64,000 nucleotides of DNA from Rhizobium sp. (lineage in GTDB: Bacteria; Pseudomonadota; Alphaproteobacteria; Rhizobiales; Rhizobiaceae): positions 186,001-250,000 of the forward strand of contig PEKW01000005.1 in assembly GCA_002796995.1 (NCBI GenBank), written 5' to 3'. Under the pieces are notes generated by a model. It searched no databases, was not told the DNA's origin, and saw only the letters and a program-made list of their open reading frames with translations. Positions within the stretch are counted from its first letter, which is position 1; each line of letters opens with the position of its first letter. A program made the position numbers and the translations under genes. Shown piece after piece: positions 55,917 to 64,000 of this stretch.

Positions 55917-55949
55917 CAACAATGTTGACATTTGAACACTAATGTTCAA
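55917..55949. promoter_or_regulatory. Candidate TetR operator: two palindromes
   Basis: CAACA-A-TGTTG (55917-55927) and TTGAACA-CTAA-TGTTCAA (55932-55949) are both perfect inverted repeats and are four bases apart, in the gap between the TetR gene and the small lipoprotein gene. The second has the size and spacing of a TetR site. Confidence 0.55.
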
Positions 55950-56029
55950 TATGAGCCAAGAAAGTTCAGTCTCCCAAACGACAGGCCACTGAGAGCCGCC
56001 GCGCGGGACATCCACCAGGAGATCAGATC

Positions 56030-56215
56030 GTGGAAAAAATACTCGTCGCCCTGCTTGTCGCCACAACGCTTGCCGGCTGCTCACAGACAACCCGTCCGGC
56101 GGACGAAAAAAAGGCGGCCTGCGCCTATGCCGGCCTGTCCGACGAAGAATGCGCGAAGTCGAAGTTCGGCTATCGCGGTGTGACGGCGCCCTCGATCGTC
56201 TCGCCTTCTACCTGA
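56030..56215 (+). CDS. Small lipoprotein
   Basis: This 61-residue protein has a signal peptide with lipobox LAGC (Cys17). The mature part has two further Cys residues and ends in a Ser/Pro-rich tail. The start is GTG at 56030 with AGGAG eight bases upstream. It is likely anchored in the outer or inner membrane. Its function is unknown. It is followed by an intrinsic terminator, so it is its own unit. It is divergent from the TetR regulator and could be its target. Confidence 0.72.
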   Translation: MEKILVALLVATTLAGCSQTTRPADEKKAACAYAGLSDEECAKSKFGYRGVTAPSIVSPST

Positions 56216-56246
56216 GACCAGCTGCCGTCTTTGCTGGATCGAAGGC

Positions 56247-56275
56247 AAGCCCGGCGCTCCCCCGCCGGGCTTTTT
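56247..56275 (+). terminator. Terminator of the small lipoprotein gene
   Basis: AAGCCCGGC (56247-56255) pairs with GCCGGGCTT (56264-56272), followed by TTTC. It begins 32 bases after the lipoprotein stop. Confidence 0.88.
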
Positions 56276-56396
56276 CATGTGTGGGCGGAACACCCTCGCC
56301 GACAAAATCGGTGAGGACGGCGGCGGGGTACTCCCAGTCCCGTTCATTTGGTGTATGCAGGAACGCAATCCAAAGGAAAAGCGGACACGGGACAGC

Positions 56397-58709
56397 ATGG
56401 ATACCAAGGACACGAACAAGTCGCAGCCGACAACCGCCACGGCCGACCTCGATGAGCAGGCACTTTTCTACCATCGCTATCCGCGACCGGGAAAACTGGA
56501 AATCCAGGCCACCAAGCCGCTCGGCAACCAGCGCGACCTCGCGCTCGCCTATTCGCCCGGTGTGGCGGCCCCCTGTCTTGCCATTCGCGACGAACCGGAA
56601 CTGGCCGCGGAATATACCGCCCGCGCCAACCTGGTCGCCGTCATCTCCAACGGCACGGCCGTGCTCGGGCTCGGCAATATCGGGCCGCTCGCCTCGAAGC
56701 CGGTCATGGAAGGCAAGGCCGTCCTGTTCAAGAAGTTCGCCGGGATCGACGTCTTCGACATCGAAATCGACGCGCTGACCGTCGATTCCATGGTTTCGAC
56801 CGTTTCGGCGCTCGAGCCGACCTTCGGCGGCATCAATCTCGAGGACATCAAGGCGCCGGAATGCTTCGAGGTCGAGCAGCAGCTGCGCGACAAGATGAAC
56901 ATCCCGGTCTTCCATGACGACCAGCACGGCACCGCGATCATCGTCGCCGCCGCCATCCTCAATGGCCTGGAACTGGCCGGCAAGAAGATCGAAGACGTCA
57001 AGATCGTCGCGTCCGGCGCCGGCGCCGCCGCGCTCGCCTGCCTCAATCTTCTCGTCATCCTCGGCGCAAAGCGCGAAAACATCTGGGTGCACGACATCGA
57101 GGGCCTGGTCTATCTCGGCCGCGAAGTGCTGATGGACCAGTGGAAGTCCGTCTATGCCCAGGACAGCGCCAATCGCGCGCTGGCCGAATCGATCGACGGC
57201 GCCGACGTCTTCCTCGGTCTGTCGGCCGCAGGCGTGCTCAAGCCGGAACTGCTGGTGAAGATGGCGGAAAAGCCGCTGATCATGGCGCTCGCCAATCCGA
57301 CGCCGGAAATCATGCCGGATCTCGCCCGCGCGGCCCGCCCCGACGCGATGATCTGCACCGGCCGCTCCGACTTCCCGAACCAGGTCAACAACGTCCTGTG
57401 CTTCCCCTACATCTTCCGCGGCGCGCTCGACTGCGGCGCAACGACGATCAACGAGGAAATGAAGATGGCCGCGGTGCGCGCCATCGCAGCCCTCGCCCGT
57501 GAGGAAGTCTCAGAGGTCGCCGCCCGCGCATATTCCGGCGAATCCCCGACCTTCGGTCCCAACTACCTCATTCCCTCGCCGTTCGACCCGCGCCTGATCC
57601 TGCGCATCGCGCCTGCCGTTGCCAAAGCGGCCGAGGAGAGCGGCGTGGCCCGCCGCCCGATCACCGATTACGACACCTATTTCGACCAGCTGAACCGCTT
57701 CGTCTTCCGTTCCGGCTTCGTCATGAAGCCGATCTTCACGGCGGCGAAGAAGGCATCGAGCAAGCGCGTCATCTTCGCCGAGGGCGAGGACGAGCGCGTG
57801 CTGCGCGCCGCGCAGGTCCTGCTCGAGGAAGGCAGCGGCAAGCCGATCCTGATCGGCCGTCCGCAGATCATCGAGAGCCGCCTGCAGCGCTTCGGCCTGC
57901 GCATCCGTCCGGGCGTCGACTTCGATCTGGTCAACCCCGAGGACGATCCGCGCTACCGCGAATATGTCGAGGACTATTTCGCCCTGGTCGGCCGCGCCGG
58001 CATCAACCCGGAAGCGGCCCGCACGATCGTGCGCACCAACAATACGGTGATCGGCGCGCTGGCCGTGCGCCGCGGCGATGCCGATGCCTTGATCTGCGGC
58101 GTCGAGGGTCGTTTCGACCGCCATCTGCGCGATGTCGCCCAGATCATCGGCAAGAAGCCGGGCGTCAGGTCCTTCTCCGGCCTCAGCCTGCTAATCTCGC
58201 AGCGCGGCGCCATCTTCTTTACCGACACCTTCGTCACCTACAATCCGTCCGCCGCCGAAATCGCCGAAATGACGATCCTCGCCGCCCAGGAAATCCGCCG
58301 CTTTGGCATCACGCCGCGCGCTGCACTCGTGTCGCATTCGAACTTCGGCTCGCGCGATTCCGAAAGCGCCCGCAAGATGCGCGAAGCCCTGCAGCTGATC
58401 CGGGCCCAGGCGCCCGAACTGGAAGTCGACGGCGAGATGCAGGGCGGTTCGGCGCTGTCGGAGACGCTGCGCAAGCGCGCCATGCCCGACGGTACGCTGA
58501 CCGGCGAAGCCAATCTCCTGGTATTCCCCAACCTCGATGCCGCCAATATCTCGCTCGGCATTGTCCGCACCATGATGGATGCGCTGCATGTCGGACCGAT
58601 CCTGCTTGGCGCCGCCCTGCCCGCCCATGTGCTGTCGACATCCGTCACCTCGCGCGGCGTGGTCAACATGGCCGCCCTTGCCGTCGTCGAAGCCGCCCAG
58701 CCCGGCTGA
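56397..58709 (+). CDS. dme: NAD-dependent malic enzyme, DME type, with phosphotransacetylase-like C-terminal domain
   Basis: This 770-residue protein has a malic enzyme domain (about 40-440) with [31 protein letters not shown] and SDFPNQVNN, followed by a Pta-like domain (about 450-770). It makes pyruvate from malate with CO2 release. Sinorhizobium DME is NAD-dependent, is allosterically controlled by acetyl-CoA and is required for nitrogen fixation in nodules. Sequence and length fit DME better than TME (761-764 residues). ATG at 56397 is preferred. An in-frame ATG lies 14 codons upstream. Confidence 0.93.
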   Translation: MDTKDTNKSQPTTATADLDEQALFYHRYPRPGKLEIQATKPLGNQRDLALAYSPGVAAPCLAIRDEPELAAEYTARANLVAVISNGTAVLGLGNIGPLASKPVMEGKAVLFKKFAGIDVFDIEIDALTVDSMVSTVSALEPTFGGINLEDIKAPECFEVEQQLRDKMNIPVFHDDQHGTAIIVAAAILNGLELAGKKIEDVKIVASGAGAAALACLNLLVILGAKRENIWVHDIEGLVYLGREVLMDQWKSVYAQDSANRALAESIDGADVFLGLSAAGVLKPELLVKMAEKPLIMALANPTPEIMPDLARAARPDAMICTGRSDFPNQVNNVLCFPYIFRGALDCGATTINEEMKMAAVRAIAALAREEVSEVAARAYSGESPTFGPNYLIPSPFDPRLILRIAPAVAKAAEESGVARRPITDYDTYFDQLNRFVFRSGFVMKPIFTAAKKASSKRVIFAEGEDERVLRAAQVLLEEGSGKPILIGRPQIIESRLQRFGLRIRPGVDFDLVNPEDDPRYREYVEDYFALVGRAGINPEAARTIVRTNNTVIGALAVRRGDADALICGVEGRFDRHLRDVAQIIGKKPGVRSFSGLSLLISQRGAIFFTDTFVTYNPSAAEIAEMTILAAQEIRRFGITPRAALVSHSNFGSRDSESARKMREALQLIRAQAPELEVDGEMQGGSALSETLRKRAMPDGTLTGEANLLVFPNLDAANISLGIVRTMMDALHVGPILLGAALPAHVLSTSVTSRGVVNMAALAVVEAAQPG

Positions 58710-58865
58710 CGACGGCGCGCATCCCGGTCCTCGGACATCGGGCAGAGGCCCCGCCCCCGACGGTGACGGGGCGCCCCTTCAGGCCGGTGCATCCTCCAAA
58801 TTACCGGCTGGACATCACGGTCTCCGGCGAACACTCTTGACCCATATTTTTGCAGGGTTTCAGGA

Positions 58866-59612
58866 ATGACGAACCAGGGCGGCTACTTCGACCTGCTGGA
58901 CTGGCTGCAAGACCAGAAGGTCGTGCGTCCGCTCCCGTTCTTCAGGCAGATGCAGGCCAGCTTCGGCATCGCCCACATCTTCTACATCGACGCGGTGTGC
59001 ACGCCGGCCGGCGTCAAGGCCCACCGCCTGTTCCACACCTTCGGCGCGGCCGCGGTGCACGCCGTGAGGGCGCTCGGCCCGAGCGTGTTCGAACCGCCGC
59101 TGCGCCTGGCGCTGTCGGCGATCCGGCCGCTCGACTGGAACGTGCTGACACCCGGCACGCCCGCCCGCGACGGCCTCGACAAGGTGGCCGAACGCCTCGG
59201 CATCACGCCCTGCGGCGTCGCCTACCCGCTCATCTCGCGCGAGGGCCGCCAGGCCGTGTTCGCCGTGCACATCGATGCCGAAGCCTGCGACTGGCACAGG
59301 TTCCGCCGCATGCATGACCGCGACCTGCAGGCGCTCGCCGTCGAGTTCCATGCCTCTCTGCTGCAGGGCAGCGGATCTGGCGGCGTCGACAGCGAGGCCG
59401 CGCCCCGGCTGACCCGGCGCGAGCGCCAGGCGCTCTACTGGGCGGCGGCCGGCAAGAGCTACTGGGAGACAGCCGTGATCCTCGGAATCACCGAGCGCAC
59501 GGTGCGCTATTTCATGTCCAATGCGCGCCGCAAGCTCAATGTCGTCTCCAATACGCAGGCGGTCGCGGAAGCCGCCTGGCGCGGTCTTTTGCCCGGCCCG
59601 GACCTGCACTGA
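58866..59612 (+). CDS. LuxR-type quorum-sensing regulator (SinR-like)
   Basis: This 248-residue protein has an N-terminal autoinducer-binding domain (about 1-160) and a C-terminal LuxR HTH (about 183-240: LTRRERQALYWAAAGKSYWETAVILGIT, in part, then VRYFMSNARRKLNV). The AHL synthase gene is 129 bp downstream on the same strand, an arrangement like sinR-sinI of Sinorhizobium meliloti. A palindrome at 59667-59682 between the genes is the likely target. SinR of S. meliloti activates sinI. Which AHL is made is not shown by sequence. ATG at 58866 lies 15 bases after a T-rich patch. Confidence 0.87.
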   Translation: MTNQGGYFDLLDWLQDQKVVRPLPFFRQMQASFGIAHIFYIDAVCTPAGVKAHRLFHTFGAAAVHAVRALGPSVFEPPLRLALSAIRPLDWNVLTPGTPARDGLDKVAERLGITPCGVAYPLISREGRQAVFAVHIDAEACDWHRFRRMHDRDLQALAVEFHASLLQGSGSGGVDSEAAPRLTRRERQALYWAAAGKSYWETAVILGITERTVRYFMSNARRKLNVVSNTQAVAEAAWRGLLPGPDLH

Positions 59613-59666
59613 ACACCCCCGCCCGTTGCGGCGCACAAGCATAATCCGCAATTGCAATTCCGCGAC

Positions 59667-59682
59667 CTGTCGCTACCGACAG
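59667..59682 (+). promoter_or_regulatory. lux-box-like palindrome in front of the AHL synthase gene
   Basis: CTGTCG-CTAC-CGACAG is a perfect 6-bp inverted repeat, centred 67 bases before the start codon of the synthase gene. TATGTA (59693-59698) downstream could be the -10. Size and location fit a LuxR-type operator. The regulator is probably the SinR-like protein encoded next to it. Confidence 0.6.
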
Positions 59683-59741
59683 TTTCATTTCATATGTAAT
59701 TCGCCATCTTTCAGTCGCCTGGACAAACAAGGGAGACTGGA

Positions 59742-60383
59742 ATGATCCGGATCATCAATGGCGCCAATCGCAACGAATACCCCGAGGAAATCGCCGCCAT
59801 GCACCGGCTGCGCAAGCGGGTTTTCCACGATCTTCTGAAATGGGACGTAACCGTGAGGGACGACTGGGAAGTAGACCACTATGACGATGCCAACCCCATC
59901 TACGTCATGTCCTATTCGGCCGACGGCCAACTGCGCGGCTCGCTCAGGCTGCTGCCGACGCTTGGCCCGAACATGCTCGACGATACCTTCCCGATCCTGC
60001 TCGGCGGACGGCCGGAGATCCGCAGCGCCGAGATTTGGGAATCGAGCCGCTTCTGCATCGAGCCGGAGATCTCGCAGGACCGCGCCTCGAACCAGGTGAC
60101 GATCGCGGCCGCCGAGCTGATGTGCGGCGTCGGCGAGATCGGCCTTGCCTCTGGCCTCAGCCATATCGTCACCGTGACGGACGTCTTCCTTGAGCGCATG
60201 TTCCGCCGCATGGGCTGCCCGGGCGAGCGCATCGCCGAGCCGCACAAGATCGGCTCGGTCCATGCGGTCGCCGTCGCATGGGAGGTGACACCGGACCTGC
60301 TCGCACGGATGAAGGCGGTCGCCGAGATCGAGGGACCGTTGCTGGTAGAGCCGCTTTCCATCGAGCAGCCGCGCGCCGCCTGA
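59742..60383 (+). CDS. Acyl-homoserine-lactone synthase (SinI-like)
   Basis: This 213-residue LuxI-family enzyme makes the AHL signal from S-adenosylmethionine and acyl-carrier protein. The conserved residues of LuxI enzymes are in place: R26, F28, W34, D45, D48, R69, F83, E100 and R103. A short C-terminal extension follows. ATG at 59742 is preceded by GGGAGA. In Sinorhizobium the SinI enzyme makes long-chain AHLs. This may hold here but is not shown. A strong hairpin follows the stop. Confidence 0.95.
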   Translation: MIRIINGANRNEYPEEIAAMHRLRKRVFHDLLKWDVTVRDDWEVDHYDDANPIYVMSYSADGQLRGSLRLLPTLGPNMLDDTFPILLGGRPEIRSAEIWESSRFCIEPEISQDRASNQVTIAAAELMCGVGEIGLASGLSHIVTVTDVFLERMFRRMGCPGERIAEPHKIGSVHAVAVAWEVTPDLLARMKAVAEIEGPLLVEPLSIEQPRAA

Positions 60384-60398
60384 CACCGCCCGCAAGAA

Positions 60399-60431
60399 GC
60401 CGAAGCGCCGCGCCCGCCGCGGCGCTTCGGC
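60399..60431 (+). terminator. Strong hairpin after the AHL synthase gene
   Basis: A perfect 14-bp stem (60399-60412 with 60418-60431) around CCCGC lies 15 bases after the stop. It is followed by GTTAACA, not by a T-run, so it may be an unusual terminator or a 3' mRNA stabiliser. Confidence 0.65.
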
Positions 60432-60545
60432 GTTAACACAGATTTGTGTTGCCGTTTGGCGGTTTGTCCCTCGCAAACTATAGTGAAACTGCCTATAGGC
60501 TCCGCAGTAATCCGTACAAGGACCGACGCCGACCGGGGACGCGAC

Positions 60546-61634
60546 TTGCACCATCGCAGACATCGATTGCTCCTGACGCTTGCCGTCCTGTTCACCTGCC
60601 AGCCGCTTGCTGCGCAGGCATCCGTCGTGTGCGAGAGCCTGCGGCTGCGGCTCGCATCCCAGCCGGAAGTGATTGCCGACACCAGCGAGATGCGCCGCTA
60701 TTCCAGCGCCATAGCCCGGCAGAACCTGGAAATCCGCAAGGTCCGCTACGACATGCGGCGCCTGCGCTGCGACGGCGCGGTCGTCGAATATCGGGCCGAC
60801 GGCACCAGCCAGTGCGGCGATCTCTCCACGGCGCTCACCCGCATGGAAAGCAACAAGCAGATGCTCGCCGGCAAGCGCGACGCGCTGCGCCAGGAAGGCG
60901 CTGCCGCCAATCCGGCGCGCGAGCGGCTTCTGGCGGCGCTCGAAGCCAATGGCTGCAATGCCGAGCAGCCGGGCCCGAGCGACATGCCCATGTCACCGCC
61001 CGGCACGCTCAGCCGACCGGTGGAGGCTACGGAGCCCGAGAGCGAGGCAAGCCACGCCGGCCGCTTCCAGACCTTTACCGGCCATGGCAGCCTCCGAACC
61101 CTGTGCGTGCGGACCTGCGACGGCGCCTTCTTCCCGATCTCGTCGAACACCTCGCCGCTCAACTTCCGCCGCGACGCGCAGATCTGCGAGCAGATGTGCC
61201 CGGAGACGGAGACCGAACTATACTATCATTCCATGCGCACCGAGGAGAGCGCCGACATGGTCTCCGCCGAGACCGGTCAGCCCTATCGCACGCTGCCGAC
61301 CGCCTTCGCCTACCTCAACCGGTCGAGCGGCGAAAAACCGTCCTGCGGCTGCGATCTCGCCGGTTACTATCGCCGCATGCAGGGCCGCACGGCGCAGGGC
61401 AATGCCGCCGCCGGCAGTGACAAAGCCGTCGTCGAGATCGGCCGCTCGGCCTCGGCCAACGCAAAGCCCGGCGTCCTGCCGCCGCGGACGCCGCCGGCCG
61501 CGCCGCAGGATCGGACCTATGATCCGCAATCGGCATCCGTTCGCCAGGTCGGCCCCACCTTTCTGCCGTCCACGACCAGCGACATCGACCTGCGCAATCC
61601 CGCCTTGCCTGGTCCCCAGCCGCTCCAGCAATAA
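60546..61634 (+). CDS. DUF2865 secreted protein
   Basis: This 362-residue protein begins with an Arg/His-rich n-region and a hydrophobic segment (LLLTLAVLFTCQPLAAQA), a signal peptide. The mature part has a helical region with many Arg and Glu residues (about 35-110), then the DUF2865 Cys cluster (TLCVRTCDGAFFPISSNTSP in part, CEQMCP, CGCDLAGYY) and a Pro-rich end. The function of DUF2865 is unknown. The start is TTG at 60546 (GGGGAC upstream). A longer frame lies upstream without a signal peptide at its start. It is convergent with the chemoreceptor gene. Confidence 0.8.
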   Translation: MHHRRHRLLLTLAVLFTCQPLAAQASVVCESLRLRLASQPEVIADTSEMRRYSSAIARQNLEIRKVRYDMRRLRCDGAVVEYRADGTSQCGDLSTALTRMESNKQMLAGKRDALRQEGAAANPARERLLAALEANGCNAEQPGPSDMPMSPPGTLSRPVEATEPESEASHAGRFQTFTGHGSLRTLCVRTCDGAFFPISSNTSPLNFRRDAQICEQMCPETETELYYHSMRTEESADMVSAETGQPYRTLPTAFAYLNRSSGEKPSCGCDLAGYYRRMQGRTAQGNAAAGSDKAVVEIGRSASANAKPGVLPPRTPPAAPQDRTYDPQSASVRQVGPTFLPSTTSDIDLRNPALPGPQPLQQ

Positions 61635-61681
61635 CGACCGCCGCCACCCGCCGGGATGGATAGTCCGCTTGCCGAACGCAA

Positions 61682-61705
61682 ACGGCCGGGCAAGAGCCCG
61701 GCCGT
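61682..61705. terminator. Convergent hairpin between DUF2865 and chemoreceptor genes
   Basis: ACGGCCGGGC (61682-61691) pairs with GCCCGGCCGT (61696-61705) around AAGA. The minus-strand side is followed by TTTGC. It probably ends both genes. Confidence 0.65.
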
Positions 61706-61734
61706 CTGGCAGTAAATGAGATGGGTCCGATCAA

Positions 61735-63615
61735 TCAGGCGGCGCGCGCCCGCGCCGCCGGGGCATAGCCGGCGCGATTGCCGCTGATGTCGAACTGCCC
61801 CACCTGGGTGAAGAGCTCTTCTGCCTCCTGCGCCAGTTTGTGCGCCGAGGCGGTCGACTGCTCGACCATGGCGGCATTCTGCTGGGTCACCTGGTCCATC
61901 TGGGTGATCGCCCCGTTGATCTCCGAGAGGCCTGTGGCCTGCTCGTGGGCACCGGTGACGATGGCACGGATGTCGCTGTTGATCTGCGTGACATTCGCCT
62001 GGATCAGGCTGAGGATCTCCCCCGACTGATTGACGAGCGAGACGCCGGAGCTGACGGCCTCGCTCGAGCGGGCGACCAGCGCGGTGATTTCCTTCGCCGC
62101 ATTGGCCGAGCGCTGGGCAAGCTCGCGCACTTCCTGGGCGACGACGGCAAAGCCCTTGCCGGCCTCGCCGGCGCGAGCGGCCTCGACGCCGGCATTCAGC
62201 GCCAGCAGGTTGGTTTGGAAGGCGATCTCGTCGATTACGCCGATGATCTTGCCGATCTGCGACGAGCTTTCCTCGATATTGTCCATGGCGGCGATGGCGT
62301 TGCGGACGATCTCGTCCGACTGCTGGGCCTGTCGGTTGGCTTCGCCGACCTTGCGGCTGGCGCTGTCGGCGATCGCCGCCGAATTGCTGACCGTCGTGGT
62401 GATCTGGTTGAGGGCGGCGGCCGTCTGCTCGAGGGCGGCGGCCTGCTGCTCGGTGCGGCGCGCCAGATCGTCGGAGGCGGAACGCATCTCGGCGGAGCTC
62501 GAGCGGATCTCGTGCGAGATGCCGGCAATGTCGGACATGGCGATCTGGAGCCTCGTGGCCGACTGGTTGAAGTTCAGGCGCAGGCGATCATATTCGCCGT
62601 CGAAGACCGTGTTGATGCGCGACGCCAGGTCCCCCTGCGCCAGCCGGTCGAGGGCTTCGGCCAGGGCATCGACGGTGGTCTTGGTGCGGTTGAGCTCGAC
62701 GATGCGCTCCGCATCGTTCATCGACTGGATCTCGGCCAGACGCTCGCGATTGCGCCGCTCCTCGACCTCGGCTTCGCGCCGGGCGATGAGGTTCTCGCGG
62801 AAATTCTTGAAGGACCGCGCGAGATCGCCGATTTCGTCGGGGCGATCGACCCCGGCAAGCTCGACGTCGACATGGCCCTCGGCCAACTTGTTCATCGCCG
62901 CGGTGGCGCGGTTCAGCGGGCTGAGCAGGCGGCGCATGACGAAGGCCGCAAGTCCGGCCCCGCAGGCCAGCACGAAGACACCCAGTGCGGCCAGCACGAG
63001 TGCCATGTCGTTCGACTGCTGGCGCGCCGTGCGGATATCGGCCTCGGCCTTGCCGGTCTCGCGGTCGACGACCGCCGTGACGATGGCGCCGGTCGCCTCG
63101 ATCTCCTTCTGCAGGGCATCGGAGAAGCCGTCGAAACTGCCCATCAGCTTGTTGCCTTCGGTGGTCCCGCCGGCAATGAAGGCCTTGGCCATCTCGATCC
63201 CGGCCTTGTGGAACTCGCCATAACGCTGGGACAGGAGTTTCATCGCGGGAACGAGATCGGGCACGTCGAGGGTCACGGCCAGGCTGTCGATCCGCTCGAC
63301 CAGCTTGGCGAGGCGCGCCGCTTCCTGCTCGGCGAGTACGAAGCCATCGTCGAGGCCGTCCTTCGCCTGCGTCGCGGATATGTCGGTCAGCGATTCCTGG
63401 GTGCTGACGATCGCCAGTTCGACTTCCTTCTGGCTGGCGACCAGCTCGCGCAGCAGCACGTCGGTCTTGCGCTCTTCTTCGTAGAGGCTGATGACAGCCT
63501 CCAGCTGGCGCTGCCCTGCGATATCCGAAACGGCGATCACCGAAACACTGACGAGAACGAGCCCGCCGATGGCAGCGGAAACAGCCCTGCCGAGGCGAAT
63601 TTTGAGAAGATTCAT
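61735..63615 (-). CDS. Methyl-accepting chemotaxis protein
   Basis: This 626-residue receptor has an N-terminal transmembrane segment (about 7-30), a periplasmic helical domain of the TarH/four-helix type (about 35-210), a second transmembrane segment (about 215-235), a HAMP domain (about 240-290) and a long cytoplasmic signalling domain with [24 protein letters not shown] (in part) at the hairpin tip. The ligand is unknown. ATG at 63615 follows GGGGCC. The frame extends upstream without a ribosome site. A CtrA-like box is at 63736-63752. It is convergent with the DUF2865 gene. Confidence 0.93.
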   Translation of the reverse strand: MNLLKIRLGRAVSAAIGGLVLVSVSVIAVSDIAGQRQLEAVISLYEEERKTDVLLRELVASQKEVELAIVSTQESLTDISATQAKDGLDDGFVLAEQEAARLAKLVERIDSLAVTLDVPDLVPAMKLLSQRYGEFHKAGIEMAKAFIAGGTTEGNKLMGSFDGFSDALQKEIEATGAIVTAVVDRETGKAEADIRTARQQSNDMALVLAALGVFVLACGAGLAAFVMRRLLSPLNRATAAMNKLAEGHVDVELAGVDRPDEIGDLARSFKNFRENLIARREAEVEERRNRERLAEIQSMNDAERIVELNRTKTTVDALAEALDRLAQGDLASRINTVFDGEYDRLRLNFNQSATRLQIAMSDIAGISHEIRSSSAEMRSASDDLARRTEQQAAALEQTAAALNQITTTVSNSAAIADSASRKVGEANRQAQQSDEIVRNAIAAMDNIEESSSQIGKIIGVIDEIAFQTNLLALNAGVEAARAGEAGKGFAVVAQEVRELAQRSANAAKEITALVARSSEAVSSGVSLVNQSGEILSLIQANVTQINSDIRAIVTGAHEQATGLSEINGAITQMDQVTQQNAAMVEQSTASAHKLAQEAEELFTQVGQFDISGNRAGYAPAARARAA

Positions 63616-63735
63616 GATGGCCCCAATTGACGATGAAATGTTGAAAGAGCCTCGCCGAGCCATTCGGCGCGCAACATCTGCATCATGCGGTTGGTGGAGC
63701 AAACTCCCAGGCAGGGCAAGTTTTAGCCCAGGATG

Positions 63736-63752
63736 TTTAATGGATGTTAAAC
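63736..63752. promoter_or_regulatory. CtrA-like box upstream of the chemoreceptor gene
   Basis: TTTA-N7-TTAA (63736-63750) reads as TTTA-N7-TTAAA on the other strand too. It has one or two mismatches to the CtrA consensus and lies about 120 bases upstream of the start codon. Chemoreceptor genes are often CtrA-controlled in alphaproteobacteria. Confidence 0.35.
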
Positions 63753-63795
63753 ATAGCGGTCGGGTGCAGAACTGCTGCAAGATACAACCAAAAGC

Positions 63796-64000
<205 letters not shown>

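Overview
The window is a stretch of high-GC chromosome from an alphaproteobacterium, very probably a member of the Rhizobiaceae (Rhizobium/Agrobacterium/Sinorhizobium relatives). The evidence is the purL-bolA-grxD order, the TTG-N11-CAA operator in front of recA (the form described for Rhizobium recA), a 770-residue malic enzyme of the Sinorhizobium DME type, CckA, CtrA-type TTAA-N7-TTAA boxes, a very large coiled-coil protein resembling the Agrobacterium Growth Pole Ring protein, and a SinR/SinI-like quorum-sensing pair. I see no tRNA or rRNA gene, insertion sequence, prophage, integrase or CRISPR array. Most of the window reads as core chromosome.

Layout. 1-15.6 kb: the end of an outer-membrane protein gene, a small DUF1127 gene divergent from a MocR-type regulator, purL-bolA-basic protein-grxD, an MFS exporter, then leftward ttcA-IMPase, glsA and rpsD, then terC, pepT-DUF1810, a HerA-type ATPase, a second DUF1127 gene and a possible 30-codon ORF. 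15.7-31.1 kb: a CorC-type membrane protein, trmJ-murI, two paralogous secreted 174-residue proteins, icd, a GST, a SulP transporter, alaS, recA with its operator, the pseudouridine catabolic genes psuK-psuG and an atypical LuxR protein. 31.2-44.0 kb: cckA, a FliO-like gene, dksA (TTG start), a SixA-type phosphatase, ycjX-ycjF-like genes, a secreted protein, the overlapping folP-folB-folK operon, a DUF922 protein, a 2Fe-2S ferredoxin and an Hpt-like protein without the phospho-accepting His. 44.3-55.8 kb: the 1873-residue GPR-like protein, an Mla-type lipid ABC operon (STAS-permease, ATPase, MCE protein, lipoprotein), a metallophosphoesterase and a TetR regulator. 55.9-64 kb: a small lipoprotein, dme, the luxR-luxI pair with a perfect lux-box-like palindrome, a DUF2865 protein, a chemoreceptor and the 3' end of bluB.

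How the parts fit. Cell-cycle and polar-growth functions recur: CckA heads the CtrA phosphorelay, CtrA-like boxes lie in front of dksA, between the Hpt-like gene and the GPR-like gene, and upstream of the chemoreceptor. Envelope functions form a second theme (Mla operon, metallophosphoesterase, SulP, CorC, outer-membrane protein). Several regulator genes carry their own dyads: three ATTGTATC copies plus a palindrome over the MocR start codon, two palindromes in front of the TetR gene, and the lux-box-like site before the AHL synthase gene. The least explained items are the Hpt-like protein lacking His beside the GPR-like gene, the candidate small RNA before the ferredoxin gene, the early terminator-like hairpin in the rpsD leader, and the 30-codon ORF with a perfect Shine-Dalgarno.
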